Below are positions 11,461 to 23,173 of a DNA stretch of 64,000 nucleotides, piece by piece. A program made the position numbers and the translations under genes. The stretch comes from Serpula lacrymans var. lacrymans S7.9 (taxonomy: Eukaryota > Basidiomycota > Agaricomycetes > Boletales > Serpulaceae): assembly GCF_000218685.1 (NCBI RefSeq), contig NW_006763290.1, forward strand, positions 1,922,417-1,986,416. Reading direction: 5' to 3'. Under the pieces are notes generated by a model. That model saw only the letters and a list, made by a program, of their open reading frames with translations, was not told where the DNA came from and made no database searches. Numbering within the stretch: the stretch's first letter is position 1; the number at the start of each line of letters is the position of its first letter.

Positions 11461-12689
11461 ATTGTTAAAAAAACTAGTTTAGCTTTATGCTCTTCTGCTT
11501 GGCCTCCACAACTCTCCTCTTCTCTGTGATAACAACAGAGGCATTGTCCTCTCCAGAAATCCCTCCTAACTCCTGAACAAAGCATATAGATATTAAATAC
11601 TATTTCATCCACAAACTTGTTTCTTCCAACCAACTTCTGTTACAGTACATAAATGCCAATAACAATCTTGCTAACACATTCACAAAACCACTTCCTTCCA
11701 AACAATTCAACCATGTCTGTAATTTTATGGGCTTTCAACCCTAATTTTTCCATCCCCCCCTGATTTTTTTCTCTTTCTTGCATTTGTTCTCTTTGAGGGG
11801 GTCTGTTAATGTTCAAAAAAACATACTTGTAGTATTCATTCCTAGTATTCTATTTCATCAGGTGACTCCACAACAATGAAGTTTATATTGTTTTTCTCTC
11901 TCATTTTCTTTTCCTCAGTTGGTTCTCTGACAACTGAGGGTATGTTTCTTATTCATTTCTTCTTCTGTCACTTCTGATGTAATACATACATATTTTATGT
12001 CTAGGTACTTCATACTCAACCAATCTAAGTTGGTTCTCTGACAACTGAGGATCTTATGTCTAGGTTTTCACATTGATATCCTCACAAGAGGCTCACCTCG
12101 GTATGTCAAATTTTCAAGTTGGTACCCTCTCCAATTATGTCAACGGTGTTTCTTGGTTATCTCAATATGTTTTCTAGAGCTTTTTTTTTGAAGGCTACCC
12201 TTTTGTGCTTGTTGTGTAGGCTTGTTATGTTTTGTTTTTTACAATATATTTATTTATTTCAGAATACATCAACTTCCAAACCTCTCATAGGATACAATGA
12301 GCACACTGACATAGCCAACACAGCAAGTAATGAAAGTGTAAATACAACTGTTACTAGGTGGTTTTAGGGCTGCGCTAGACAATGACTTCCACTTGCCTTC
12401 TCTGTGAACAAGTACACTTTTTGAGGCTCTCATTTTTGTCTTCACTATTGTTGTTGCTGTTTCTTTGGGAGCTGTGATTGAGGCTGGAGAAGGGCTTTAT
12501 GGAATGGTGCGCAGTGCACTTTTGTTTGTTGACGTGGGGTGGGGGTGAGGTGAGTCAACTCAATATGGGACGCCTTTGTGGTCAATTGAGGCTAAATACC
12601 TCTGCTATGTCATCAAGGGAGCATTAATTGTTGCAATAAGCAATATCAGAACACGGAAACTCTTCTGAGTGGGATTAGACATACTATAT
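11461..12689. other. Unassigned region with a 22 bp direct repeat
   Basis: No gene was recognised. GTTGGTTCTCTGACAACTGA occurs at about 11919 and again at about 12028, each with 'atgtctagg' nearby, suggesting a local duplication of about 109 bp. Pyrimidine-rich tracts are frequent (for example 11740-11790). Confidence 0.5.
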
Positions 12690-12940
12690 GTGAATTACTT
12701 TCCCACACTGCACAGCTTCCTCTTATTTTTAGATACAACTCTCTCATGTGGTAGAGCTGGTCACAAAGGCTGTGCCCTATGACATCATCAGCCACCAATT
12801 TCATCAACTGTATAGTACACATGTACAAATAGTCTATAGTAGTATATATACTATACCCCAATAGATCAAGGAGACTCCTCAGCAATTCCTCCTGTTGTTT
12901 ACCCACAACAAACTCAGTCCTACAAACTTTGGTTGTAACA
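12690..12940 (+). mobile_element. LTR-1 fragment, 5' part missing
   Basis: Starting near 'cacactgcacagcttcc' the sequence follows LTR-1 through the CRE-like 'tgacatcatcagcc', the TATA region, 'gactcctcagcaa' and the end 'ggttgtaaca'. The first 100 or so bases of the LTR are absent. Confidence 0.75.
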
Positions 12941-13790
12941 TTTGCTGCTAGCCATCACTAATGCAACTTTGAAGCCATGTTCTTTTGCAGGGGGCACCTA
13001 TTTTTTGCGTAGTGATCTGACTTACCATCCAAATCAGCTCTCATTTGGACTTGTCAAAGCCTTGCATGTTCTGGGAGATTGCTCCCTGGACATTGGAACT
13101 AAAGTGATCTGCGTGGTGGGAAGGTACAATATCAAGCATAGCTGTTGTGGGTAGCATATAGAGTTGTACACGGTAGTACTATGCTGTCCACACATGTGAG
13201 TCAAGATAATAAGTCATGCAATCAAACCAAATGGGAAGGAGACCACTCAGATTCATCAGTCTTGCTGATGGCCATTGAGGACACTGATGTAATCCACACA
13301 GTGGGCCACAACAATAAGTGACTTGGATTTGAAGCTTTGAAGGCTCAATGTGCTGCAGCAAAAGGTGACTTTAATGCTTGAGGGCATCCTAAAGGAAATA
13401 TTGTGAGCAGGTTTGCAAGAGCATCTACTCAGATCCAACTGAGCAGGATTAATCAGCAACAATAGAAGTCTCACAATCAATAGGAATATACAGGAGTGTA
13501 AATAGATGGATCAAATGGGGGGGAGGGGGGTGAGGGGGTAAAGTAATAACATATAATCATGACATTTCTGAGGCACCTCCAGCACTTTCAAACTTATGAG
13601 ACTGTGTGCCAGGCAGTTGTCTGTTCATGAATGTATTAGATTTAGCAGTGTGACCACAGGGAGTGCATAAAAGCAAAGTGATTAGTATGTAGTACAAATG
13701 ATGTAGCCTGACCAAAAGATACTTACTTTTCATGTCTGGGACACATTTGAAGTGTAGGTGCTTCAAACATTTGTCCCGCAGGCTGTTACC
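12941..13790. other. Unassigned region
   Basis: A short open frame at 12942-13154 (+) and others on the minus strand show no family I recognise. A G-rich tract lies at 13517-13540. Confidence 0.4.
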
Positions 13791-14100
13791 AAGTTTGTCT
13801 ACATAATATTGGAGATGTTGTGCTCGCTGTTTTTTCAATATTTGCTTTTCAAATATTAGGAAAAACATCCAAGATGTATTGGCACAAAACATTTTTCCAC
13901 TCAGTGTAAATGCAATACTTATTACCAATGTTCTGCAAAAATATGTTTTGTATATTTTCCCCAATGTTTCTTAAGAAAGCAAAAAAAAATTGTGAACCAA
14001 AAATCTCCAATGTTATTTACAAAAACATGCTAAAAAACAATGTCTCTTTTTTTTGAGTGATTTTCAAATATTTTATTGTAAAACATAGGATTTTCCCCCC
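13791..14100. mobile_element. Short TIR-type repeat (family M2), copy 1
   Basis: From 'ctacataatattggagatg' to 'aaaacataggattttcccccc' this matches the repeat at 45949-46296 nearly base for base over long blocks (for example 'aaaaacatgctaaaaaacaa'). The right end, read on the minus strand, is CTGGGGGGAAAATCCTATG, which resembles both ends of the second copy. The left end of this copy is missing or replaced. There is no coding capacity, as in a MITE. Confidence 0.65.
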
Positions 14101-14243
14101 AGTTTATAGTATTCCATGGTATTCTATATGATGTCATATCATGTGACCAGTCACGTGACTTCCAAAAGTAAAAGTCCAAAAAATTTAAATTAAATTAAAG
14201 TAAAATAAAAGTAAAAATAGATGCCAAAAATACTGTTGTAACA
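14101..14243 (-). mobile_element. LTR-2 fragment
   Basis: It contains 'catgtgaccagtcacgtgac' followed by A+T-rich 'aaagtaaaataaaagt' and ends 'gttgtaaca', matching the first part of LTR-2 in reverse orientation. Only the U3 start is present. Confidence 0.6.
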
Positions 14244-14248
14244 CTATA

Positions 14249-14660
14249 TGTTACAACCAAAGTATGTATACTCTGCTGCACAACTCAGACAAGCAAGAGT
14301 GAAGTGAGTGGGAATGGATACCCCTCATGAAAGGACCAAGTTTGTTGTTGGTAAACAACAGGAGGACTTGCTGAGGAGTCTCCTTAATCTATTGGGGTAT
14401 TTATACTACTACTGACTATTTGTACATGTGTACTATACAGTTGATGAAGGCAGTGGCTGATGATGTTATAGGGCGCAGCCCGTGTGACCAGCTCCACTGT
14501 GTGAGAGACTTGTAGCCAAGAATAAAGAAAAGCAGTGCAGTGCAAGAAAGTGGAGTTTGAACAAAATGGAAAGTGCCACATTACACAGTGTGTGAAAACT
14601 ACGAAAGAAAGTTAAAGAGGAGAATGAATTTTAAAGGTCTGAAAATTGTGTATCGTAACA
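14249..14660 (-). mobile_element. LTR-1, apparently solo
   Basis: Plus-strand reading begins TGTTACAACCAAAG and ends GTGTATCGTAACA, a full-length reverse-oriented LTR-1. Flanks are CTATA on the left and TATAG on the right, which share only TATA, so a clean 5 bp duplication is not seen. It sits five bases from the LTR-2 fragment. Confidence 0.8.
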
Positions 14661-14685
14661 TATAGTGGGAATATTCCTGGTACAG

Positions 14686-14800
14686 TCAGGAACCAGGTCT
14701 TACAACCACTAATTGACACTGGACCTGGCACCAGTCAATCACTCTGGGCATCTGTAGTTTCCACATATCCTTTGTGTCTCTCAGTTCACATCTAACTAAG
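14686..14800 (+). pseudogene. Possible retroviral-type aspartic protease remnant
   Basis: One short frame reads VLQPLIDTGPGTSQSLW, resembling the ALIDSGA-type active-site loop of gypsy proteases (Asp-Thr-Gly here). It is followed by further weakly similar residues and stops. The match is short and could be coincidental. Confidence 0.35.
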
Positions 14801-14889
14801 TTTATGGGAACATCAATTTGCTGTTGACAAAAATCAAGAGTCCTTGTAACACCTGCAGATTCCAATGACAGGTGGCTTGCTCACTTGCG

Positions 14890-15010
14890 GCCCGGGGTAC
14901 ACTATTTATAGTCTCCCTTGCTGACCTAATTCAATATATTGATGATAGTCGATTGATATCTTGTAAATAAGGTCTGCTTCAAAATAACGGTGGCGTGCAG
15001 AGTGCCCCCC
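14890..15010 (+). repeat. Dispersed repeat shared with 52.57-52.68 kb
   Basis: 'tctcccttgctgacctaatt' followed by 'caatatattgatga' and 'aaataaggtctgc' and then C-rich sequence recurs at 52.59-52.68 kb with small changes. Its nature is unknown; an LTR or DNA-transposon end is possible. Confidence 0.55.
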
Positions 15011-15093
15011 TTCGGTGTCAATACAGCAAAAACACGAACACTATTCAAGCTCCGTTGATTGTCAGCAAGCTTAGCACTCAACAAAAACTCTAC

Positions 15094-15455
15094 TGTTGTT
15101 AACCGTCTGTTCGGATGGGGGGGGCTATTCGGACATTTCTGAAAACATATGTTCCACTGTTATTTTTCCTCAACAACTCGACCCATAGCAGTTCTATATA
15201 TTCTTACTACTTACTCCAACTTTCCTAGCACAAAATCCTGAATTATTGAGTGAGTTCCTTCCATGTGCGTGACTTTCGAGAAAGTAACGCTCTACTAAGG
15301 TACTGCAATCTCAGTTTCAAAAAGTTCAGGTGTGCCACACTCAAAATCATGTTCAAACACTGATAGTGCCGAGCAGAGCTCTAACTCAGCTTGTGTGACC
15401 TCTGTGACGTCCGAATAGCCCCCCCCCCCCCATCCGAGCTGATGGTTAACGACAG
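15094..15455. mobile_element. TIR element with G/C-tract ends (MITE-like)
   Basis: The two ends are inverted copies of about 45 bp. The left reads GTTGTTAACCGTCTGTTCGG, ATG, a G-tract and CTATTCGGACAT. The right, on the other strand, reads GTCGTTAACCATCAGCTCGG, ATG, a longer G-tract and CTATTCGGACGT. The internal 270 bp has no coding similarity. No clear target duplication was seen. It abuts the helicase remnant. Confidence 0.65.
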
Positions 15456-15835
15456 TATGCTAATCACTATGCCTGCCTCATGTTGAGTCAGATGAAACTG
15501 ACCATTCGCACCGGCGTACCTCATCCAGAGGTCACATCCTTCTGCCTGGGCAGCCTGGACACTGTCTGAGTGTACAGCTATGGGCTTGATGTTCCAGTTG
15601 ACAATCTCAGCCGCCTGTTCTGTTTGGTAAGCCCGATTAATTTGTGTGGTTAAGCCACTCAACTGAGTATTTCCCAAGGCAATGAGAGGGGTTACAATTA
15701 GATAACTGATGTGTCGGTAAGTCCTCAACTCCATGTACTGGATTTGTGATTAATTCTTGAATTAACAGTAGCAGGCCATAGAAGACAGCCGTTTTGCCAC
15801 CTCCTGAGCTCGTTGTTCTTGTGAAAGCCATTGAC
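15456..15835 (-). pseudogene. DEAD/RecQ-type helicase N-terminal fragment
   Basis: On the minus strand there is a Walker A-like SSGGGKTAVFYGLLLLIQEL, then after a frameshift near 15.74 kb YLIVTPLIALGNTQ (motif Ia type) and IKPIAVHSDSVQAAQAEGCDLW. This is the arrangement of the many RecQ-like DEAD-box proteins scattered in Agaricomycete genomes. Motif II (DExH) and everything after it are absent; the sequence ends at the TIR element at 15455. The frameshift and truncation mark it as a remnant. Confidence 0.6.
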
Positions 15836-16374
15836 TTTGTTCAGGTTGTATAGCTGCTATGCCAGCATTAGAATACATGTATCAATGTATCACCAGTATA
15901 TATTTTTTTCGTCTGATTTCACTAAGTCCTTGCTCTATCTACGCAATGCCGAATAGGCCGTTAAGCCGATGTGTGCCGTGCAGTTTTCTCTCTACTTAAA
16001 ACCACCGAACGGGGGCACCCACCAAATCAGCGTTATATTGGACTAGACTACACTATTTACATTTACTGGCTGATGATTAACTGTAATGCACTGTACATAC
16101 AGTGAACATTTATGAATGATCATGGGATAAGTGCAGCCACTCCGGTGCCAAGGTTGCCCGGAGGGCGTTGTTATTCGTGACAGGGCTACCAATTTATATA
16201 TGGCAGAATTGGCGGTGTATATGTTATATGTAAAAATATTTCGGACGCCCGAAATCCTCTTCACTGTCAAGTGTTTACAGAATAGAGAGCTTACTCATCA
16301 TGCGGACCGGATAGCACAAGGGTATATATCCCACGGTGACTTATGCCTCTGAATTGCGAACAAGAGTTGAAATC
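15836..16374. other. Intergenic region upstream of NudE
   Basis: No gene was recognised. CpG becomes more frequent from about 15.95 kb, in contrast to the transposon DNA, so this probably holds the NudE promoter. I cannot point to a specific element. Confidence 0.4.
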
Positions 16375-16444
16375 ATGAAATCCATACTTTCAGACAGAAG
16401 CTCCATTCACCATGGTTTAGCACCTACCAGATTCTCCTCATCAG

Positions 16445-18357
16445 ATGGAGTGAAGTAATTGGCTATCTTGCTTTATAGTGATGATTTTTTGTTACTGAAC
16501 ACATTTGATAGTAACTCTTCTCCAGATTGGAGAGCGAAATTCAACGAAGTCGCCGACATGTTAGCGGAAACTCGTGCAGAGCTCGATGAATTCCATACTT
16601 CCAGCAAGGAGCTCGAAGAGGAGTTAATCAAAGAATTAGAACGAACGGAGAAAGCACAACAGGGTCTCAAAGTGAAAGTTGCTAATATGGAAACAGAAAG
16701 GGATGAATGGAAAGTATGTTTCTTCCTCTTTCCTGTTGATCATCAATCAACAATGTCACCATTTAGTCCAAGTTCATATCGCTTCAGACTACTCATAACA
16801 AGTCCACTGCCTTTGTCCAGCATGAACTCGATATGCTGCGCCAGGAAAACCATACAATGAAGGTTCAACTTCGGGAACTTGAGATGGGTAACGATGACCT
16901 GGAGAGAAATGAGCGCGCTATTACTTCAAGTCTGTTTGATGTGGAAGTGAAGTATTCTCGAGCCCTAGAGGACAAAATCTTACTAGAGCAAGATCTCTTA
17001 GACAAGGCAAATCTTGAGGAAGAATGCCAGCGTCTTAGAGATGAACTAAGAGGTAGGCATCCCACTATTCAGGTCACTTCATTGTTTATGACTTCGCTCG
17101 AAAGATGCCAATGTGGAGATATCGATATTGAAGGATCAGCTCCTCTTTACTCGTTCACAGCAACTAGGAGATGAGGCTGAGCCCACATTCTCATCTCCGT
17201 GCTCTGTCAGTTCTTGTGTTCCACCGCCAGTAAACGTTGATCATGTTGTAAGTACACAAACGCTGTCATCCCAATCAATCGATCTGCAGCTACATCAATC
17301 ATCTCATCCGGATTGCCACCTACAAGATAATAGGCAGGGCTCTTTTACCAAACCCGTCTGCAGATATCCTCACAGTGCGGATCCCACATCTGCTGAATCA
17401 TCTCGCCCCAACGTCAGTTCGTCCCCGAGCACATTATCTGTCCTTCCAACTTCTGCTTCTATTGCACAAGTGTCCAAAAGTAGCTCTTCCCTTATTCGCT
17501 TGCCTGAGATAGCATCAAAGAGCAAGGGCGTTCAAATGGTGTCTGAAATGAGAGCACGTGTTAGGAACTTGGAGCAGAAAATCCATACCCGAGTTCCTCG
17601 ATTACGCTCAGGTAGTAGCTCAAGTCGGCAGGATGCAACAATTGTTGCTTCTACATCTACATCTCTTTTGACAAACGGCTCGCCTTCGCTTTCTATCGCA
17701 CCATCGTCACGCAGGGACTCACCTCCGAATCTGCCTCACTACAAAACGGGGAGCCGCAGCGCGGACCTAGAAGAAAGTGACTGGAGATCAATGTCACCTG
17801 CTGCAGATACTTCTGGGTGGGTTTTTATTATGGATGATTCTTCGACAATCCAAAGCCCCAGCAAGGATCTCATACGAACCTCGAGTCCATTTTCTCCGAC
17901 CATTATTAATCAGTCTCTTCCCCCTTTTGCCGAGCTTCAATGCACTGTGGACCCTAGTATTCGCAGGCCACAATCTCGCCCATCGTACTCGGGATTACGT
18001 TCAACAAGCTTGATACCGATGCGTTCTGTCCGTCCCTCTACCCCTCTTTCTGCCCACGCCCACTCCAATGATGATATACGCCGTGTTCCTGGCGTTGAGG
18101 CAAGGCGACTACTATGTGCTAGGTCTACTACAAACCCTGCTTTTCCTCCAGCACATACTACAATTTCCTCTCACGATCCTCAAGCCGCGTATGACTCATT
18201 GGCATGCAGCAGTGACAAAGACTCTGGTATGAGGCCTTCGTATATTTTACCCACCTCAGATGTCACAATGCGAAGCTCTACTAAAATCCCTGTGTATACA
18301 GCCACTGCGCCAAGTGAATTCGATCGCGCAAGGCGTGTGCAGGATGCTGGCTCATAA
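16445..18357 (+). CDS. nudE: NudE/NDE1-like dynein regulator
   Basis: NudE family proteins bind LIS1 and dynein and act in nuclear migration. An N-terminal coiled coil (DWRAKFNEVADMLAETRAEL through LEEELIKELERTEKAQQGL, then LRELEMGNDDLERNERAITS) is followed by the family signature YSRALEDKILLEQDL and EECQRLRDELRDANVEISIL. A long Ser/Thr/Pro-rich tail carries KGVQMVSEMRARVRNLEQKI. Two introns are clear: 16714-16766 (joins DEWK to SKFISLQTTHNKS) and 17053-17104 (joins DELR to DANVEIS through a split GAT). The start is uncertain. ATG at 16445 with a 29 nt intron (16450-16478) gives MDDDFLLLNTF; ATG at 16375 with an intron ending at about 16526 is the alternative. Length is about 593 aa, normal for basidiomycetes. 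CpG-containing codons are common, unlike the flanking repeats. Confidence 0.88.
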
Positions 18358-19740
18358 ACAAAGGATAGATATCAATGGGACATGGACAATTGGAGATATT
18401 TCAATGAACCCAATGAAGTCCCTCTCGCAATATTGTAATGTTTCACCTGATGTACACGTTCACCTGAGTGACTCTGCCTCAAAAAGTATGTTGGAGAATA
18501 TTTCAAAGGAATAAATGGGATTTAGTCCAAAAACTTTATAACAGACACCCACATATCGAGTGAGGGACTTGGACAGGAGGACTGCAAGTCTAGACAAATA
18601 TTGAAAAACTGAAGGGTGTGTAGAATGGTGCAAATCTCAACTAATATTTGAACTAGGGCATACAGATCTTGCTAACTAGTCTTTTATAGTAAACTGCGAT
18701 ATTGATATTCACGAATAATAGAAAATATAATATGAATATTTCCCACCCCAGGCAGGGACCTAATACGTTATGTAAGGGCCTCAAAGACCTATTCTTTGTC
18801 GATGGGTTTGGGACCTTAAGTGTTCCCTCGCTGCCGAGGTTTCCCAGTATTTCTAAATACAGCGGTACTTGAACAACCCTCTGCAAACCCTCCTGTGGTG
18901 CCCTCTGGAGTTTGTAAAATATTTTTTTGTTTTAGAGGCCTTCTAGGGTAATATTTACAGCATTATTTCCATATAATGCATACTCTTTATGTGCTTGTGA
19001 AATGCTCTGTCAAACCTCTGTCAGACCCTCAGACAACCTGTAGGAATCCCTCTGTGAAACCTCGTGAGAACCCTCCAGCCGCTACTGTGTCCAGGTCAAT
19101 CATCCATATATGGATATCCAGAGCACTACCTCCCAAAACATTACTGCTTTTGGAAGCAGCTGGCTCCATATCTTTGTTTTTTTGCTATTTCTGGGAATCT
19201 TAGCTTGTAGATATCACTTTAAACACCTATAGCATACTTAGCTGTGTATATTAATATTGCTCCACCTGACAGATAGTGTGTTTATGTAGCAGAATACCAT
19301 CATAATTCAAAAAACATTGCCCAAAAAAGGAAATAAAAGAGGAAAGAGGTTTTTGGGATGGTTGGACAGGTTATCACAGCGCATGATTAGGCTCTGGACA
19401 TTATCCAGACCTTATAAATGATTTTTTGTAGAGAAAACTGGTGCTCTTTTGCTATGCACCATGTCAGAAACACCAAAACAATGATAAAAATAAGAAAAAA
19501 CATAAAAAGCAGAATAAAACATAGAATAGTGCATGATAATGGGCGCACTGTAAAAAGGCAGGATTGTGCTGGCAGCACAATCCCACCCCCTGTCTATCCC
19601 GCTCTGTCTTGCGCAACCTCAAAGCACAAGAAGAAAAATATTATTGGCTGGATGGTGACTTGAAATTTAGATAAGTTTGAAACACTTGTACAATTTTTCC
19701 AAACTAATATCAGTGTATTATCATAGGTTTGAATTTTTCA
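18358..19740. other. Region downstream of NudE, no gene seen
   Basis: No coding similarity was recognised. From about 18.83 to 19.09 kb there are many short irregular repeats of the type ACCCTCTG/AAACCTC ('aaccctctgcaaaccctcc', 'caaacctctgtcagaccctc'). Confidence 0.4.
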
Positions 19741-19805
19741 AGAGCTAGTTTGGTCAATGTCTCCAGCAGGATTTTACCCCAGCTAACTGCTGTGCCAAAC
19801 TATCT
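19741..19805 (+). repeat. Left terminal inverted repeat of the Harbinger element
   Basis: Pairs with 23174-23236. The shared core includes TCTCCAGCAGGATTTTACCC with few mismatches. Confidence 0.75.
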
Positions 19806-20037
19806 TGCCAATATGCTGAGTGGGCCGACACAAGCCGTTAACAGTAATTGACCCCCCCCCCATCCCAGCCAATGTCACCCCTCTTTCCATTTTACTGGCA
19901 GGAGATACCCAGTTTGAAGCTGATCATTATTGACATAACAAAATCTGCCCATTGCCTTCATGCTCATGGCTCTCAGGACTTCGACCCAACTCAAATGCAA
20001 ACAAAGGCCTTACAACCTTAGAAGTTACAGCGAGAAA

Positions 20038-21076
20038 ATGGTGAGGAAAAAAACAACCACTCCAGCAGAAATTCAAAACTAAGTGAAAGTCGTCAACTGC
20101 AAGTGGACAGAAGCTAACAATATAGCACTGCTCGACTACCTAATATTTGTGAAGGATGAAGGAGCTGAAGGGGAAAACTTCAAACTGCAGGTATGAACTG
20201 GGGCCATTGAAGTGTTGAAGAAGATGACAAGCGCTGGGGCACCAAAAAATGTGATGGCATGCCATACAAGTGGAAGGAGGTGAGCACACCTATTTTTTTT
20301 GAACAAGATAATCTATCCTACCTTTGTCTAGCTCAAAAAAAGTATAATGCTGTCAACTTCCTGAAATCAGATAAGGTATTAGGCTTTACCTACCCGCAAG
20401 AGAAAGGTCTTGATTGGAATCTATCCAACAAGCCCGCTATTAGTGCTTTGATCAAGGTGCATTTGTCAAAAATCATACCGGAAGCCCTACTGATGTTTTT
20501 TTCAGCAATATCCTAAGTTTAAGCTATCACACTTCAAGAAAAGGGTATCTGCATACTACTTGAGACTCGCAACACTCCTGCCTGATAGGCAGCCAAAAGG
20601 AGTACATGTGTTTCACACAATGCAAGGTGCACCAGTGGGCAATCCTGCAGATGAGGATATAAATGATGGCAACAACTGTGGATACCTATTGGATAAGATG
20701 ATAGACGAAGATATGATAGTGGTGAATGCCGATGTTGATGTTGACTTAGATGAGGACAATGAAGATGCCAGTGGTGTTTGGGTTGGTGGTAGCTATGTAT
20801 ACCCAGCTTGCGAATTCCCTCCAGTTTTTTGCTACTTCCAGTCCTGCAGCACAATCAGGAAATCCAGAGCGGGCTGTGAAAGACTTGGCCATTGAGATTT
20901 GCAGTGAGCTGGAGTCGGACCTAGATGACCGGAGCTTGGTGCAGCTCATTGAGTTATTTAATGCCAATGGTAAACACGTGCATACCTATGTGAAGTTGTC
21001 GAAGGTTAGAGAGGGTGCTCAAAAGTTATGGGTTACAAATTGGTTGAAGGAGTTGAGAGTGGGGGAAGCAGAATAA
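20038..21076 (+). pseudogene. Harbinger-associated Myb/SANT-like protein, decayed
   Basis: From ATG at 20038 the frame reads MVRKKTTTPAEIQN, a stop, then VVNCKWTEANNIALLDYLIF (SANT-like WT-x-A/E-D start), GENFKLQ and MTSAGAPKNVMACH. It continues after a frameshift with YKWKEV, GFTYPQEKGLDWNLSNKPAI, KKRVSAYYLRLATLLPDRQPKGVHVFH, an acidic Asp-rich stretch (VNADVDVDLDEDNED) and a C-terminal helix region ending KLWVTNWLKELRVGEAE. This order matches the accessory Myb-like protein that accompanies fungal Harbinger transposases and is thought to help DNA binding and nuclear import. At least one stop and two frame changes are visible; some could be introns. It is convergent with the transposase. Confidence 0.65.
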
Positions 21077-21287
21077 AGTTACTCTACCTGAGGCCTAATC
21101 TCTGATCTAGAGTGCTCCTCATTTTTTCTCATCAATGTCTCATCTTTGAATATGTTGTACTTGCTTAGCTATCTTGTATACTCACTGTATTTTGTAACCG
21201 TGCCAATGGACTTATGGATTGATTGATTGTGAGTGAAAAACGAAGCACATTGATATCGCTTGAGATCAGAATTGTACAAGTTAAAAG

Positions 21288-23019
21288 TTACGCATCACTG
21301 GCCCTCACAGCTAGAACTCGCTGATAATCTTCCCACATCTTCCTTGCAATACTATTGCGCAAGGTATTTGCTTCCTCGTGTGCTTGGGGACCAGTTGGTG
21401 CTGATGCAAGAGCCCCGTAATCAGCATTGGCAGGCTTTTTATTGTCTTCATTTAGATAGTCATCAATGTCATCTGGCTTATGTAGACGTATGAAGTTCTG
21501 GACCATGCAGAGTACAGCGGGTATGCTTGCCTGGATTTCCATCAAAAATTGAGCAGGACATATGAGAAAGCAGAACCACTGCTTTAGGACACCAAATATT
21601 TGCTCAATGCAATTTTAGGCCTGCGCATGACAGAGGTTGAAGAGTTCTTGTGGGTTCCTTGGCCTGTAGTCCTATTAGAATAAAATATAAGCAGATCAAA
21701 ACAAGGATGCACCTGAGAGCTGCAAAACCCCACTTGGCAAGGTGATAGTGCTCCCCCCGGTAGAGAATGACCATTTATTTGCTAAGTCCAAACCCTGCAT
21801 GTAGTACTTGCCAGGGGGAATACACAAATCTTGCCTTTGCGCACTATCAAATATTGTAGTGTCCGCTGCAGATCCCTCCCCAACCAGTTATGATGTAGGT
21901 GAAACAAATGTCAAATGTGCAGCATGCAAGACAATTGTGGGAGAGGCCTCCCTTTCAATTGCAAGCGGCGGTTTGTTCAGTGGCAGATGGGACACAAGGT
22001 ATGTGTGTGCCATCAATGGCACCAAGCACATCTTTGAAGTACAGGAAAAGCTTGGGGTTATCTCTGATTTTGACGGGTGTTGCATCTGATACATGGGGAA
22101 GATAAATGTATGTCGTGTAGACTGGGGGTGACAAAAATGCAAATCAAACTTCTGTGAAATATCTAGAAATAGTTAGAAAATATTCAAAAAAATAAACAAT
22201 AGCACTTACTTTGAGATTGTCTTGTTGGAATGCTGGAATTGTTCACCAACGTGTCTGACAAATAATGTTACGATAACACAATTTTTGGACCTTTCCTTCA
22301 TTTTCATTCTCCGCTTTAACCTTGTATACTTTAACCTTCACACATGGTGCCACGTGGCACTTCCCTTTTTGTTCAAAACTCCTCTTTCTCGCGCCACATT
22401 GTCTTCTTCTTATTTTAGGTACAACTCTCTCACACAGTGGAGCTGGTCATGCGGACTAGGCCCCATGACATCATCAGCCACTAACTTTATCAACTGTACA
22501 GTACATAAGTACAAACACTCTGTATTAGTATATATACCCCAATAGATCCAGGAGACTCCTCAGCGAGTCCTCCTGTTGTATACCAACAAACTCTCTGCAG
22601 CCTAAAGGGTAACCACTCCCTCTTCATTTTCTTTATAGTGTGTTCCTGTGTGTGCCAGAGTAACTAACTCTTGGTTGTTACAGATAATCCTGTAAGAGAT
22701 ATGTACAGAAAAATGCCAAGTTTTTCTTCAGTCAATATATACTTTGTGCTTTGATGGCCCACACCACATAGAACCTTTACTAGCTGTATGAAAACATCTT
22801 TACTAACCCCCAACTCACAGCAAATACAACCTGGGTGACCCTCCACCAACTCATGCATCCATCCTTCACCAGTAAGCACCAATGTGTGGTAGCATTGTCT
22901 ATTGATAGAGTTTGAGACGAGTGCAACAGACAGCAGGCTAAGAGACTGAGCAATGATAGCGGTAAAAGTAATGAGCCCTTGCTGCGTGTCAAACAGTAGC
23001 TGTGCAAGCTGTAAGACAT
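21288..23019 (-). pseudogene. PIF/Harbinger DDE_Tnp_4 transposase, split by a solo LTR
   Basis: N-terminal part at 22.68-22.95 kb: LTGEGWMHELVEGHPGCICC, ELGVSKDVFIQLVKVL and LGIFLYISLTGLS, the helix-turn-helix region before the catalytic core. The LTR at 22266-22682 interrupts it, and after the LTR the frame resumes with RHVGEQFQHSNKTIS. The core follows: FKDVLGAIDGTHIPCVPS (first catalytic Asp in AIDGTH), NRKGGLSHNCLACC, then IITGWGGICS in place of the usual GWEGSA. The stretch expected to hold the second Asp reads as stops and ARFVYSPWQVLHAGFGLSK. The C-terminal part is MEIQASIPAVLCMVQNFIRL and ARKMWEDYQRVLA. The stretch also contains stops and frame shifts. The N-terminal start is uncertain (about 22.95-23.02 kb). 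Confidence 0.8.
22266..22682 (+). mobile_element. LTR-1 solo LTR inside the Harbinger transposase
   Basis: Full-length LTR-1 from TGTTACGATAACACA to GGTTGTTACA. Flanks are AATAA on the left and GATAA on the right, an imperfect 5 bp duplication. The transposase reading is continuous across the site when the LTR is ignored, so this is a clean insertion. Confidence 0.85.
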
Positions 23020-23173
23020 ATTATAGTATTAACATTTTCCTCTCATTGTCAGGTGAGTTGACATCCATTGCAGTGGTACTGTAGTACATTATAGCCTGAT
23101 AATCTGGTAATATCTTTACCGCAAATAATATGTCAAACAATATGATTAAATTTCAGACTCAGTTACTTTGGTC

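Noticed and set aside
17777..18013. Alternative frame inside NudE exon 3
   Set aside because: Overlaps the Ser/Pro-rich tail in another frame; no independent support.
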